Origin: Oligoflexia bacterium
Lineage (GTDB): Bacteria; Bdellovibrionota; Bacteriovoracia; Bacteriovoracales; Bacteriovoracaceae
Direction: 5' to 3'
NCBI GenBank assembly: GCA_024229115.1
Contig: JAAEST010000040.1
Location: 1 to 64,000, forward strand
Length of the DNA: 64,000 bases
Each line of letters starts with the position of its first letter. Position 1 is the first letter of the stretch. This document shows positions 1 to 6,775 of the stretch, in pieces. The notes beneath the pieces were generated by a model. The model searched no databases, was not told the origin of the DNA, and worked only from the letters and a program-made list of their open reading frames with translations. The translations under genes were made by a program, and so were the position numbers.

Positions 1-38
1 AGTTTTTGATCCATGACTTTGCACTCCATCCACGGCAT
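1..38 (-). CDS. DDE transposase, N-terminal fragment cut by the window edge
   Basis: Only the first 12 codons lie in the window. They read MPWMECKVMDQK, a start typical of IS481-type integrase-core transposases, which often open with MPW followed by an M(D/S)QR-like motif (recalled, not searched). An AGGAGG ribosome binding site sits at 47-52, eight bases before the ATG at 38-36, so this is a genuine gene start. The gene reads off the left edge, away from the tmRNA gene. The paired terminal repeats at 88-133 support an insertion sequence. Whether the element is intact cannot be seen. Confidence 0.6.
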   Translation of the reverse strand, partial: MPWMECKVMDQK

Positions 39-87
39 AGCTATAACCTCCTGTTACAAGAAAATTATAACTGACCGTTTTATTTAG

Positions 88-133
88 AAGTGTAAACGAT
101 GTCTCCGGTATAAAGTGTAAACGATGTGTCCGG
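88..133 (-). repeat. Terminal direct repeats of the insertion sequence
   Basis: Two 21-base copies of AAGTGTAAACGATGTSTCCGG lie at 88-108 and 113-133, with one mismatch (C versus G) and a 25-base period. They sit just upstream of the transposase start, where multiple transposase binding sites are expected at an element end. The outer end of the element is therefore probably near 133, about 50 bases from the mature 3' end of the tmRNA gene. No target duplication can be checked because the other end is outside the window. Confidence 0.55.
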
Positions 134-182
134 AATGGACCCTTAGAATAACAGAGTTCGTCCAGCTGTTCGCCACTGGCAA

Positions 183-561
183 TGGTGGAGGTGGTGGGAA
201 TCGAACCCACGTCCGAAACCACATCCTCACCCGGCCTACGTGCGTAGTTTGCAGTTTTTGTCAGCAAACAAGACTGTACGATTTTGTGAAACCGCCAAAC
301 CCCGGTGAGTTTTTAATAACAGACCCGGCAGGTTACCAACCTAGTTAACCTGCAGATTGAACAGGATTGGTAGTTTCTGTTTCTTGGGACTACCCCCTCA
401 AGCTATTTAAGCGGCGGCGTTAAATAAATTAAGCGGCCATAGCTGGAGCAAAATTAGATTCTGCAAATATAGTTTGGGCTCCTTTTTACCAGGACCGTGG
501 AGACCAACCTGGGCACGCCCGTAAATGCATCCGTGAGTCTCGTCGAAACCAGGACACCCCC
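183..561 (-). ncRNA. ssrA: Transfer-messenger RNA (tmRNA)
   Basis: The gene rescues stalled ribosomes together with SmpB, which is encoded at 22431-22880. The 3' end on the minus strand carries a tRNA-like T arm (GGTTCGATTCCCACC region) and ends in CCA at 185-183. The 5' end at 561 (GGGGGTG) pairs with the CACCTCC before the terminal ACCA, giving a seven-pair acceptor stem with one G-U. The tag reading frame runs 464-432 with stop TAA at 431-429 and encodes AESNFAPAMAA, ending in the usual Ala-Ala. Length is 379 nt, normal for a one-piece tmRNA. An insertion sequence end lies about 50 bases downstream but does not interrupt the gene. Confidence 0.96.
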
Positions 562-579
562 ATTACAAAGCTAGAGGCT

Positions 580-608
580 AATATAGCACTAAACCGTTGA
601 TATGTCTT
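580..608 (-). promoter_or_regulatory. Possible promoter of the tmRNA gene
   Basis: On the minus strand a TATATT -10 box (585-580) lies 17 bases downstream of an AAGACA -35-like hexamer (608-603). The spacing fits a sigma-70 promoter and would start the precursor a few bases before the mature 5' end at 561. The match is by eye only. Confidence 0.35.
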
Positions 609-623
609 GCATACATAAAATTG

Positions 624-679
624 TTGCATAAAAATGCAAATAACACTTGCAATCGATCCATACTTGCACCATAATGCAA
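624..679 (+). promoter_or_regulatory. Operator-like inverted repeats upstream of the ArsR-type gene
   Basis: A perfect palindrome TTGCAT-AAAA-ATGCAA occupies 624-639. A second inverted repeat, TTGCA-N6-TGCAA, occupies 664-679 and ends two bases before the chosen start codon at 682. A further TTGCAT half site lies at 607-612. Paired 12-2-12-like or similar inverted repeats covering the promoter are typical of autoregulated ArsR/SmtB repressors. The 40-base spacing of the two sites is compatible with two bound dimers. Confidence 0.55.
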
Positions 680-681
680 AT

Positions 682-984
682 ATGAAGAAGAAAGAAATAG
701 AAAAACTCTCACAACTCTTTAAAGTACTCTCGGATCCAAATCGACTCAGTTTGATTGGTCACCTCTGCGGCTGTCGCGAAGCTAATGTTGGTGAACTTTC
801 TCAATGTTGTTCGATTGATCTTTCGGTAGTTAGTCGACATTTATCGAAGCTCAAGGATGTGGGTGTGCTTGGTGCACGAAAAGAGGGAAAGACGGTTTTC
901 TATGATCTTAAGGCCAGCGACCTGGCCACCCTTCTACGCGAGCTCGCTGATGAAATTGAAACCAAACACAAAACCTGTTGTTAA
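682..984 (+). CDS. ArsR/SmtB-family metal- or metalloid-sensing repressor
   Basis: The product (100 residues from the ATG at 682) is a single winged-helix domain with the family layout: SDPNRLSLIGHL in the helix before the HTH, recognition helix DLSVVSRHLSKLKD around 46-59, and a beta-wing ARKEGKTVFYDL. It has six cysteines in three pairs, C29/C31, C42/C43 and C99/C100, which are plausible thiol ligands for a soft metal or arsenite. An ATG at 634 would add 16 residues, but then the reading frame would cover both palindromic operator-like sites, so 682 is preferred. Neither start has a strong ribosome binding site. The gene is followed 18 bases later by a Cys-rich peptide gene, suggesting that this small operon is the regulated target. 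Confidence 0.88.
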   Translation: MKKKEIEKLSQLFKVLSDPNRLSLIGHLCGCREANVGELSQCCSIDLSVVSRHLSKLKDVGVLGARKEGKTVFYDLKASDLATLLRELADEIETKHKTCC

Positions 985-1002
985 AACAGAAAGGATGAAG
1001 TC

Positions 1003-1080
1003 ATGAGCAGTAATGATGAGCAAGTTAAAGATCAAAAATGCAAATGCTGTAGCTGTTGTGGTTGCAGCTGCTGCGACTAG
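1003..1080 (+). CDS. 25-residue cysteine-rich peptide, metallothionein-like
   Basis: The frame encodes MSSNDEQVKDQ followed by a tail with eight cysteines in twelve residues, arranged C-K-C-C-S-C-C-G-C-S-C-C. An AAAGGA ribosome binding site (989-994 region) lies at good distance from the ATG at 1003, and a strong terminator begins six bases after the stop, so this looks like a real end-of-operon gene. The eight thiols could bind a soft metal ion or arsenite; this is inference from composition, since I know no named family with this pattern. It is co-directional with the ArsR-type repressor that also carries three Cys pairs. The gene is shorter than the cut-off of most gene finders and is likely to be missed. 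Confidence 0.72.
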   Translation: MSSNDEQVKDQKCKCCSCCGCSCCD

Positions 1081-1085
1081 ATCGG

Positions 1086-1110
1086 TGCCCTCTTAACAGA
1101 GGGCATTTTC
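1086..1110 (+). terminator. Rho-independent terminator of the ArsR/Cys-peptide operon
   Basis: Stem TGCCCTC (1086-1092) pairs with GAGGGCA (1099-1105) across a six-base loop and is followed by TTTT. It lies six bases after the Cys-rich peptide stop codon. Confidence 0.85.
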
Positions 1111-1114
1111 AAAT

Positions 1115-2188
1115 CTAAAGCTTTTGGAGTCCGGCCATATTGTCATACCATACTGAACCTGGCTCATGCCCTTTAAAGACGGCCTGATTATTTTCAAAAA
1201 CACCAATGATAGTTGTCTCCATTCCCCCGCGAGTAAGAACACGATCTCCTGCACGGAAGCCAAGATTTTCTTCTAGCTCACGCCATAGTTTCTGAAGATC
1301 TAAAAACTTTCGAGTGCCATCAGGAAAAGTCACAACACTATCACCTGTTTCAAAAAGATGATCGACTTTGACTAAGATTGGTCCATGAACATAGAGAGCA
1401 TGAGAGCCTACTTGAAAGCCATCAAAATTTTCAACACCGTGAAAGAGATAGTTATCATGGTAGGCCTGGATTCGCCCGTTAGAGAATTTGACTTGTATGC
1501 CGGCACCATGAGCATCAATAATTTTATGAATCTTTACAAGTGAACGTCTATTATCTGGCCAGCTCTTATAAACAGCATACTCACCAACACAATGACCGTA
1601 CTTACAACGAACTTCTTTATAAGGCTGAAGACGAATAACCCTTACCAGATAAGGAAGAGAAACTTGCTTATCTTGAACAAGTGCCATTCCATTTTCAAAG
1701 AGATCCTTGATATAGGCCTGTCCACCGCGCTGAGAAATATAAACATTTTGAAATCGTTGAAAATTTCCAAACTCTTTCGTAGATAAAACAAGTTTTTCAA
1801 GACTCATCGTTTTTCTCTGTGCACTTGTTTTTCCTTTTTGTTTTACGAGAGCGAAACCATCTTCAAAGAGATTGATAATCTTATAAAACCATTTGGTATG
1901 AGTTGGGTAATAAAGATTTTCATTATGAAGAAGATAACTCTTTCCGATTTCAAATCCATCGAGTTCTTTCACAACAGTGGCGAAATCATCCCTTAGAGCT
2001 TTCCAAATTTTAGGTCCTGCCTCACTTTTTAAATGAAAGAAATGTCCTTCAATAGAAGAAACAACTCCAACAAGCTTGTCACTCTTCACATGGACTTCAT
2101 CACCAACGCAAACGTCGCGAAAACAATCAACAGCAAATGTAGGTAGGGAAATTACGAATAGTAATAGGACTGCACGAAAAAACGACAT
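1115..2188 (-). CDS. Secreted protein built of repeated SH3-like beta modules
   Basis: The 357-residue product starts with a clear signal peptide (about residues 1-19, cut after TFA). The rest consists of roughly six copies of a 45-55 residue module with the pattern hydrophobic-G-D/K-x-V ... V-x-x-(I/L)-F-E-x-G-x-A-x-V ... L-x-x-L; examples are LFEDGFALV, LFENGMALV, LFETGDSVV and VFENNQAVF. The pattern suggests small beta barrels of the SH3/KOW kind in series. Four cysteines near residues 17-27 and 194-201 could pair in the periplasm. Function unknown. It is divergent from the XRE regulator at 2284 and has a GAGAGAG ribosome binding site. Confidence 0.7.
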   Translation of the reverse strand: MSFFRAVLLLFVISLPTFAVDCFRDVCVGDEVHVKSDKLVGVVSSIEGHFFHLKSEAGPKIWKALRDDFATVVKELDGFEIGKSYLLHNENLYYPTHTKWFYKIINLFEDGFALVKQKGKTSAQRKTMSLEKLVLSTKEFGNFQRFQNVYISQRGGQAYIKDLFENGMALVQDKQVSLPYLVRVIRLQPYKEVRCKYGHCVGEYAVYKSWPDNRRSLVKIHKIIDAHGAGIQVKFSNGRIQAYHDNYLFHGVENFDGFQVGSHALYVHGPILVKVDHLFETGDSVVTFPDGTRKFLDLQKLWRELEENLGFRAGDRVLTRGGMETTIIGVFENNQAVFKGHEPGSVWYDNMAGLQKL

Positions 2189-2283
2189 AACTCTCTCTCA
2201 AAAATTGCACTCCCAAACCAAAAGTAATATAAACAAATAAATAAGAGAAACCAACAAGTATTGTGATTTTTACAAGAGGCTCC

Positions 2284-3024
2284 ATGGATCCAATAGTTAT
2301 CTCATTGAAAATAAAGAAAATCATGAAGGCAAAGAAGCTAAAATATAGCGATCTTGCTAGTCACCTTGAAATGAGTGAGTCGGGAGTAAAGAAGCTCTTA
2401 AGTGGAAAAGACTTCAGCATGAATAAACTCTCCCTCATTGCCGACTTTCTTGAGTTAGGACTTGTTGAGTTGATTGAAAGTTCTAAAGAGCAGGAATTTG
2501 TGGAGCACAAGCTTAATGGCGAAATCGAAGCTTTCTTTGTTAATAACTGGGATCACTTTTGTTTCTACTGGCTCTTCGTGGCTGAAGTCACTCCCCTTGA
2601 AACGATTCTTTCAGACTACGGCCTAGAATTCAAAGACGTAGAAAAGTATTTACTCAAACTCGATTCATTCGATCTCATTGAATATCACTCAAAAGAAAAA
2701 ATAGTTATTAACGAAGATAATTCTTTTACTTGGGGAGCAGATGGTCCATTAGTTAAAAAGATGCTGACTACTTGGTCACACTCTTTAATGAATGACTGTG
2801 TGGAAAATAACAAAACTAATGGTCGTAGAATGGGACTCTTCAGTGTGCGTATGGGTCGCAAAACCATGGAAGAATTCACTGCTGAAATGGGTAAGCTCGT
2901 TCAAGAATTCACCGAAAAAGGGGTCTATGATTGCCATACTGGAAAGCAGGATTTAGTGAACTTTGCCTTCACTTATGCCTTCCGTCCGCAGAGTTTTCCT
3001 GAGAAAGTAGACTTTTTAAGCTAA
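2284..3024 (+). CDS. XRE-family HTH transcriptional regulator with a C-terminal effector-like domain
   Basis: The product (246 residues from the ATG at 2284) opens with a Cro/C1-type helix-turn-helix, LKYSDLASHLEMSESGVKKL, at about residues 20-39, followed by a typical closing helix to about residue 65. The remaining 180 residues are helical and mixed, with no recognised catalytic motif; the organisation recalls the HTH plus DUF4423-like regulators common in Bdellovibrionota, but this is not certain. A GTG at 2263 could add seven residues, but AAGAGG at 2274-2279 favours the ATG at 2284. It is transcribed away from the repeat-module secreted protein, which could be its target. Confidence 0.75.
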   Translation: MDPIVISLKIKKIMKAKKLKYSDLASHLEMSESGVKKLLSGKDFSMNKLSLIADFLELGLVELIESSKEQEFVEHKLNGEIEAFFVNNWDHFCFYWLFVAEVTPLETILSDYGLEFKDVEKYLLKLDSFDLIEYHSKEKIVINEDNSFTWGADGPLVKKMLTTWSHSLMNDCVENNKTNGRRMGLFSVRMGRKTMEEFTAEMGKLVQEFTEKGVYDCHTGKQDLVNFAFTYAFRPQSFPEKVDFLS

Positions 3025-3115
3025 AAAGTTCCCAATCTGGGTACTTCCTAGAACTTCATTGAGAGGGCACGAGAAGCCCTGTAATCTGGTTTTAACAAAT
3101 AACCAGGAGAAAATA

Positions 3116-3607
3116 ATGAAGAAATTAATCGTAGCCATGGCCTTAGTTCAATCAGTATTCGCAGCATCAGTTCAGGACACTTACTTAGCTCCTGTAGAGT
3201 TCAAGAAGTTCACTGTAGACTTCCATCATGCCGACTGTGTAGCGAGCATCTATAAATCAAGACTTGATGGAAAAATGAGCTGTCATGCCACAATTTCTGG
3301 TGATGCTGTAAAAGACTTATACTTCTCAGGAATCATGATGAAGTCAGGATTTCCTAGAAATAGCAGAAAGATCGTTAACAACGAAGCGAAGTATTTATTA
3401 CAAAGAAGTGATCTTGCTTGTACGGCAGTAGTAACGATCTCACCAACAAGAGGAAAAGATTTAAATATATCTTTCAAGTTCACGAAGTTAACAAGAGATG
3501 ATCACGCTTCAACCGTGATGTGCTCAAAGAGATTAATCGAAAGATTCGGTTACGGAAACAAAAAGCAAATGAAGTTTGAATTCACTGCCATGGTTCCAAC
3601 ATTATAA
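3116..3607 (+). CDS. Small secreted protein of unknown function
   Basis: The product has 163 residues, beginning MKKLIVAMALVQSVFAAS, a good signal peptide cleaved near residue 16. The mature part is basic, has four cysteines that could form two disulfides, and appears mainly beta-stranded. The start at 3116 is set by a CAGGAGA ribosome binding site; an upstream in-frame ATG at 3059 would place 19 hydrophilic residues in front of the signal peptide and is rejected. No family recognised. A hairpin follows the stop codon. Confidence 0.7.
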   Translation: MKKLIVAMALVQSVFAASVQDTYLAPVEFKKFTVDFHHADCVASIYKSRLDGKMSCHATISGDAVKDLYFSGIMMKSGFPRNSRKIVNNEAKYLLQRSDLACTAVVTISPTRGKDLNISFKFTKLTRDDHASTVMCSKRLIERFGYGNKKQMKFEFTAMVPTL

Positions 3608-3616
3608 AAAAGAGAT

Positions 3617-3640
3617 GGCCTGGGTAATCCCAGGCCTATA
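3617..3640 (+). terminator. Terminator-like hairpin between convergent genes
   Basis: GGCCTGGG (3617-3624) and CCCAGGCC (3629-3636) form a perfect eight-pair stem with a TAAT loop, followed by TATACCTTTT. It ends the gene at 3116-3607 and overlaps the stop codon of the convergent Hsp20-like gene. The T run is displaced by a few bases, so efficiency is uncertain. Confidence 0.65.
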
Positions 3641-4073
3641 CCTTTTCCTTCGGAAACATAATAATAATCTTGTCATCCTTCGAATCAAAGATCGCCTCAT
3701 TCTCCCTCACTCCGTAAGGAACGCTAAAACTCTGATTAAAAGTCGAAAAGAAATTCGAAGAATTACCATTTTGCGAGCTTGAACGCTTGGTCTCTCCGCG
3801 AATGGAAATCATGCCATCCTTGATATTGATATCGATCTTCTTATTCGAAATATCCTCCCCAAGAATTTCCACATACTTATAATCCGCATCCTCAGAACGA
3901 TTAATTTTGATGGAGGAATTATTGATGTAGCTGAAATCCCCGAAGAATGAATTCTTAAAAGCATTGTCGATCATCAAGTCCATTTGTCTAAATGGATCAT
4001 TGGCCTGTGAGCTTGTGAGAGTTAGAAAAAAACACACAAAACCCATTGAAATTATTTTTTTTAAGTCTTTCAT
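3636..4073 (-). CDS. Exported small heat-shock protein (alpha-crystallin/Hsp20 domain)
   Basis: The 145-residue protein has an N-terminal signal peptide (residues 1-24, ending SQA-N) and then an alpha-crystallin-like domain from about residue 55 to the end. Diagnostic stretches are KIDINIKDGMISIRGETK for the central strands and SFSVPYGVRENEAIF for the late strands. The usual C-terminal I-x-I/V tail is replaced by IIIMFPKEKV. Hsp20 proteins are normally cytoplasmic holdases, so a periplasmic one is unusual; a role in protecting envelope proteins is inferred. An AGGAGG ribosome binding site precedes the start. Confidence 0.75.
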   Translation of the reverse strand: MKDLKKIISMGFVCFFLTLTSSQANDPFRQMDLMIDNAFKNSFFGDFSYINNSSIKINRSEDADYKYVEILGEDISNKKIDINIKDGMISIRGETKRSSSQNGNSSNFFSTFNQSFSVPYGVRENEAIFDSKDDKIIIMFPKEKV

Positions 4074-4195
4074 AAAGCCTCCTGTATCTTTGTCTAAAAT
4101 AATAATATCGCGAAAATTCGTGTCAAGAGTCAGGAGGACAAAAATTTTTTGTAAAGATATTGTCGGCCAGAAATAGCGACAACGTTTTCAAACAA

Positions 4196-4255
4196 AGAGT
4201 TATTTTTAACTCTTGAAATGGTTGGGGGGCTAACGGATAAGTATGAGCCCCCTTT
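4196..4255 (+). other. Two hairpins in a gene-free stretch
   Basis: AGAGTTA-TTTT-TAACTCT (4196-4213) is followed by GGGGGCT (4225-4231) pairing with AGCCCCC (4246-4252) and then TTT. The second hairpin lies just past the stop codon of the minus-strand barrel gene and may end that operon, but its T run is on the plus strand. A short plus-strand RNA ending here cannot be excluded. Confidence 0.35.
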
Positions 4256-4259
4256 CGCA

Positions 4260-5798
4260 TTAAAACTTGTAACTAATTCCTAGACTAACGTAGTGTCTAG
4301 AATAGTCGTAGTTATCTTCATCAGATAAGTTCTTGGTAAAAGAATATTTTCCATCAAGAAATAACTTCTTTGATAATCTTTTATCAATTCCTACAAATGG
4401 ACTTAAGTTTTTTTCTAGGCCGCGAACACTTTGATTTTCATAATCAATGAAAAGCATTGTAAGACCTGTCTTAAAAGTCAGATTCTTAGAAAAAGTAAGC
4501 AGGTTTTTATTTTTATAGATTCCCGTCAGATAATAAGAGTCCGCATTATAAAGTTCATTTCGTGTCTTTTTCTGATCATATCCGATTAAGGAAATGTAAG
4601 TGACTCCATTCTTTCTTTTAATCACTTGAGAAATATTTAATGAGTACTTAGAAGAATCAAGGAGCTTCGAGTATAGATATGTTCTCTCATATTTAACTTT
4701 AACTGAAGATGGTCCAATCTTAAAAAGATTAAACTGCTCACCTAGACTTACTCCATACTTGCGACTATAGAAAAGAAAGTCTTTTTGTGAAAGATAATCC
4801 TTTTCAGTTAACTTATAAGTAAGATCTAAAGACAACTTCGCAGTTTTCCCAGAGACTTTATGATTCAATGACGTCTTAAGCCCACCATTAATACGGTACT
4901 CATCGTTCTTATAGATTTGTGTATTTGAACGATCGAAAAAACGATCAAACCCGAGATTAATATTTGGAGAGATCTCAAACGACTTTCTCCTATAGGCATA
5001 ACTTACAGAAGTTGAAGTTTTACTAACAGCTCCTGATTTATTTTCAGCTTGCGCACCTGTAACATCATCAGGAATAAGTAAAATGTTACTATCAAAACCT
5101 ACTTCCTGTTTAACATTTCCCCAAACACTATGCCTCTTAACTCTTTGGCCGGCGATACGGTACTTCTGAGATAGTGAATTAAGACGCGTAATTATCTCAC
5201 TGGCCAATGCTGAATCTTCATCATAATGAAGAGCTCTTTGGTAATTTGGAATAACTTGCTTTAGGGCATATCTTTTCTGAGCCTTGTTCCCTTTCTTCGT
5301 TCGTATCATTTCTTCTTTCATCTCAGAGAGTTGAAATAATGATGCTTGCTTTAACTGATCATTTGCTGAATTTAACTTAAGAACATTATTAAAATACCCC
5401 TTAGCCGTTTTTGGAGATCCTTGAAGCTTAAGAATATCACCAAGAAGATAATATGCTTCAGCATCTTTCTTATTAGAATTTACATATCTTCTTAAATTGG
5501 TCTTCGCCTCTCCCAATTCATTTAGATTATAATAACAAAGTCCTAACTCATAAAAATACTTACTATCTTTTGTAACATCTTTCCTCGTAAAAAAAGAAAG
5601 GGATTTCTCGTAGTCTTGAAGTGCTAGATAGATTTTCCCTTTGATTGAATTTTTATTACTTTTCGATGTTTTTACTTTATCAATAAGTTCTAAGGCCCTA
5701 AAAAGATTCCCTTCTCCCATTAAATTTTTTACTTCATTTAAAGATTGGGCATGAATATTAAATGTAAATACTGCTAATAAAATTATTATTCTTTTCAT
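4260..5798 (-). CDS. TPR-domain outer-membrane beta-barrel protein
   Basis: The 512-residue product has a signal peptide (1-17), a helical TPR region to about residue 205 (for example SKYFYELGLCYYNLNELGEA and DAEAYYLLGDILKLQGSPKT), and a C-terminal region of about 290 residues with alternating strands ending in SYKF, the classic aromatic C-terminal barrel signal. This layout resembles surface lipoprotein assembly modifier (Slam) and related TPR-barrel proteins, though the match to Slam was not tested. It is the last gene of a three-gene unit after a lipoprotein (6776-7585) and a FecR-domain protein, from which it is separated by a single base, indicating translational coupling. Confidence 0.75.
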   Translation of the reverse strand: MKRIIILLAVFTFNIHAQSLNEVKNLMGEGNLFRALELIDKVKTSKSNKNSIKGKIYLALQDYEKSLSFFTRKDVTKDSKYFYELGLCYYNLNELGEAKTNLRRYVNSNKKDAEAYYLLGDILKLQGSPKTAKGYFNNVLKLNSANDQLKQASLFQLSEMKEEMIRTKKGNKAQKRYALKQVIPNYQRALHYDEDSALASEIITRLNSLSQKYRIAGQRVKRHSVWGNVKQEVGFDSNILLIPDDVTGAQAENKSGAVSKTSTSVSYAYRRKSFEISPNINLGFDRFFDRSNTQIYKNDEYRINGGLKTSLNHKVSGKTAKLSLDLTYKLTEKDYLSQKDFLFYSRKYGVSLGEQFNLFKIGPSSVKVKYERTYLYSKLLDSSKYSLNISQVIKRKNGVTYISLIGYDQKKTRNELYNADSYYLTGIYKNKNLLTFSKNLTFKTGLTMLFIDYENQSVRGLEKNLSPFVGIDKRLSKKLFLDGKYSFTKNLSDEDNYDYSRHYVSLGISYKF

Positions 5799-5799
5799 A

Positions 5800-6762
5800 T
5801 TACTGTACTCTGATTTTAAGTTTAATTAAGTTTTGAACAGGAAGTTCAGCTGAAAGTTCAGCCACTTGTTCAACTTCCATAAGGTCATTCTCTTCTTCTC
5901 TTACAACAATCCCGGTTGTGGCCAAGACAGGTCTAGGTTTCTCTTCGACCTTTTCATCTTCTACAACAATCGTCGCATCTTTAATAACTTCAGAAAGTTT
6001 AGGAAGAGAAGCGACTTTTTTTGTCTCACCTTTTAAAAAGTTTGCGACATTTAAGACATTTACTTTAACTGTCTTCCCAGGATTAGCTTTTATTGTTGAT
6101 TTAACGACATCAACTTTTTGCTTAAGTTTGTATAGATCTATAGGACTAAGAACAATCGGTTGACTTGGTTTTGTTTCATCTTTTTGAACAGTGGAAACTT
6201 CTCCGGCATTTACTATAACAGAGTCATCAGAATCAAGAACGTCCATTAATTTATCTATATTAACCTCTCCAACTTCTGTTATTCCAACCATTGCAACAGA
6301 GCCAGAGAATGTGATTGTCGAAGTTTCGAGAAGTTTAGGATCAAAGTTCGCTATAAATTCAGTCCCTCTGACACCAAGAGCACTATTCTTTGTTTTAACT
6401 AAGAATTTATTCTTACTCTTCTTCTTATAATTTGGTCTTACTTTTGCCTTTAATTTCCCTGTTAACAAAGTCACCATTCCTGGTTTTTTTCCAGGAGCAC
6501 TATTTATGATAACAGAACTATTTGGAGCAACTGTAACTGAAGACTTATCCATCATAAGAAGTCTTGCAACACCTTTCTTCTGAGACTTTACATGATCGCC
6601 TTCATATAACCATTGTCCTTTCTTTAAAAGACCTTTTTTCTTTAGGGCCTTAGAAACAAACTCTACTTTTCCTCGCAGTAAAGTAACCTTTGCTGTCTTC
6701 TTCAATGCAGCCATTACTTGAGAGCTGAATAGAAGAACGAATACTAAAATAATATTTTTCAT
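5800..6762 (-). CDS. Periplasmic FecR-domain protein
   Basis: The 320-residue protein carries a signal peptide (1-18) and a FecR-type domain at about residues 22-175. It shows the expected series: a first strand VTLLRGKVEFVSK, then GQWLYEGDHVKSQKKG, a strand pair RLLMMDKSSVTVAPNSSV, and NSALGVRGTEFIANF, where the ALGVRGT motif is a hallmark. The last 120 residues are acidic and probably disordered. Here there is no anti-sigma N-terminus, so it is not a FecR signal transducer; stand-alone FecR domains occur beside outer-membrane export and signalling proteins. It lies between a lipoprotein gene and a TPR-barrel gene in one operon. Confidence 0.8.
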   Translation of the reverse strand: MKNIILVFVLLFSSQVMAALKKTAKVTLLRGKVEFVSKALKKKGLLKKGQWLYEGDHVKSQKKGVARLLMMDKSSVTVAPNSSVIINSAPGKKPGMVTLLTGKLKAKVRPNYKKKSKNKFLVKTKNSALGVRGTEFIANFDPKLLETSTITFSGSVAMVGITEVGEVNIDKLMDVLDSDDSVIVNAGEVSTVQKDETKPSQPIVLSPIDLYKLKQKVDVVKSTIKANPGKTVKVNVLNVANFLKGETKKVASLPKLSEVIKDATIVVEDEKVEEKPRPVLATTGIVVREEENDLMEVEQVAELSAELPVQNLIKLKIRVQ

Positions 6763-6775
6763 AATTAATCCTTAA

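Noticed and set aside
124-348. Open frame across the tmRNA 3' half
   Set aside because: It is the antisense of the tmRNA gene and contains tRNA-like sequence; no ribosome binding site.
634-681. N-terminal extension of the ArsR-type protein
   Set aside because: The extension is read from the palindromic operator region and has no ribosome binding site; family members begin near the later Met.
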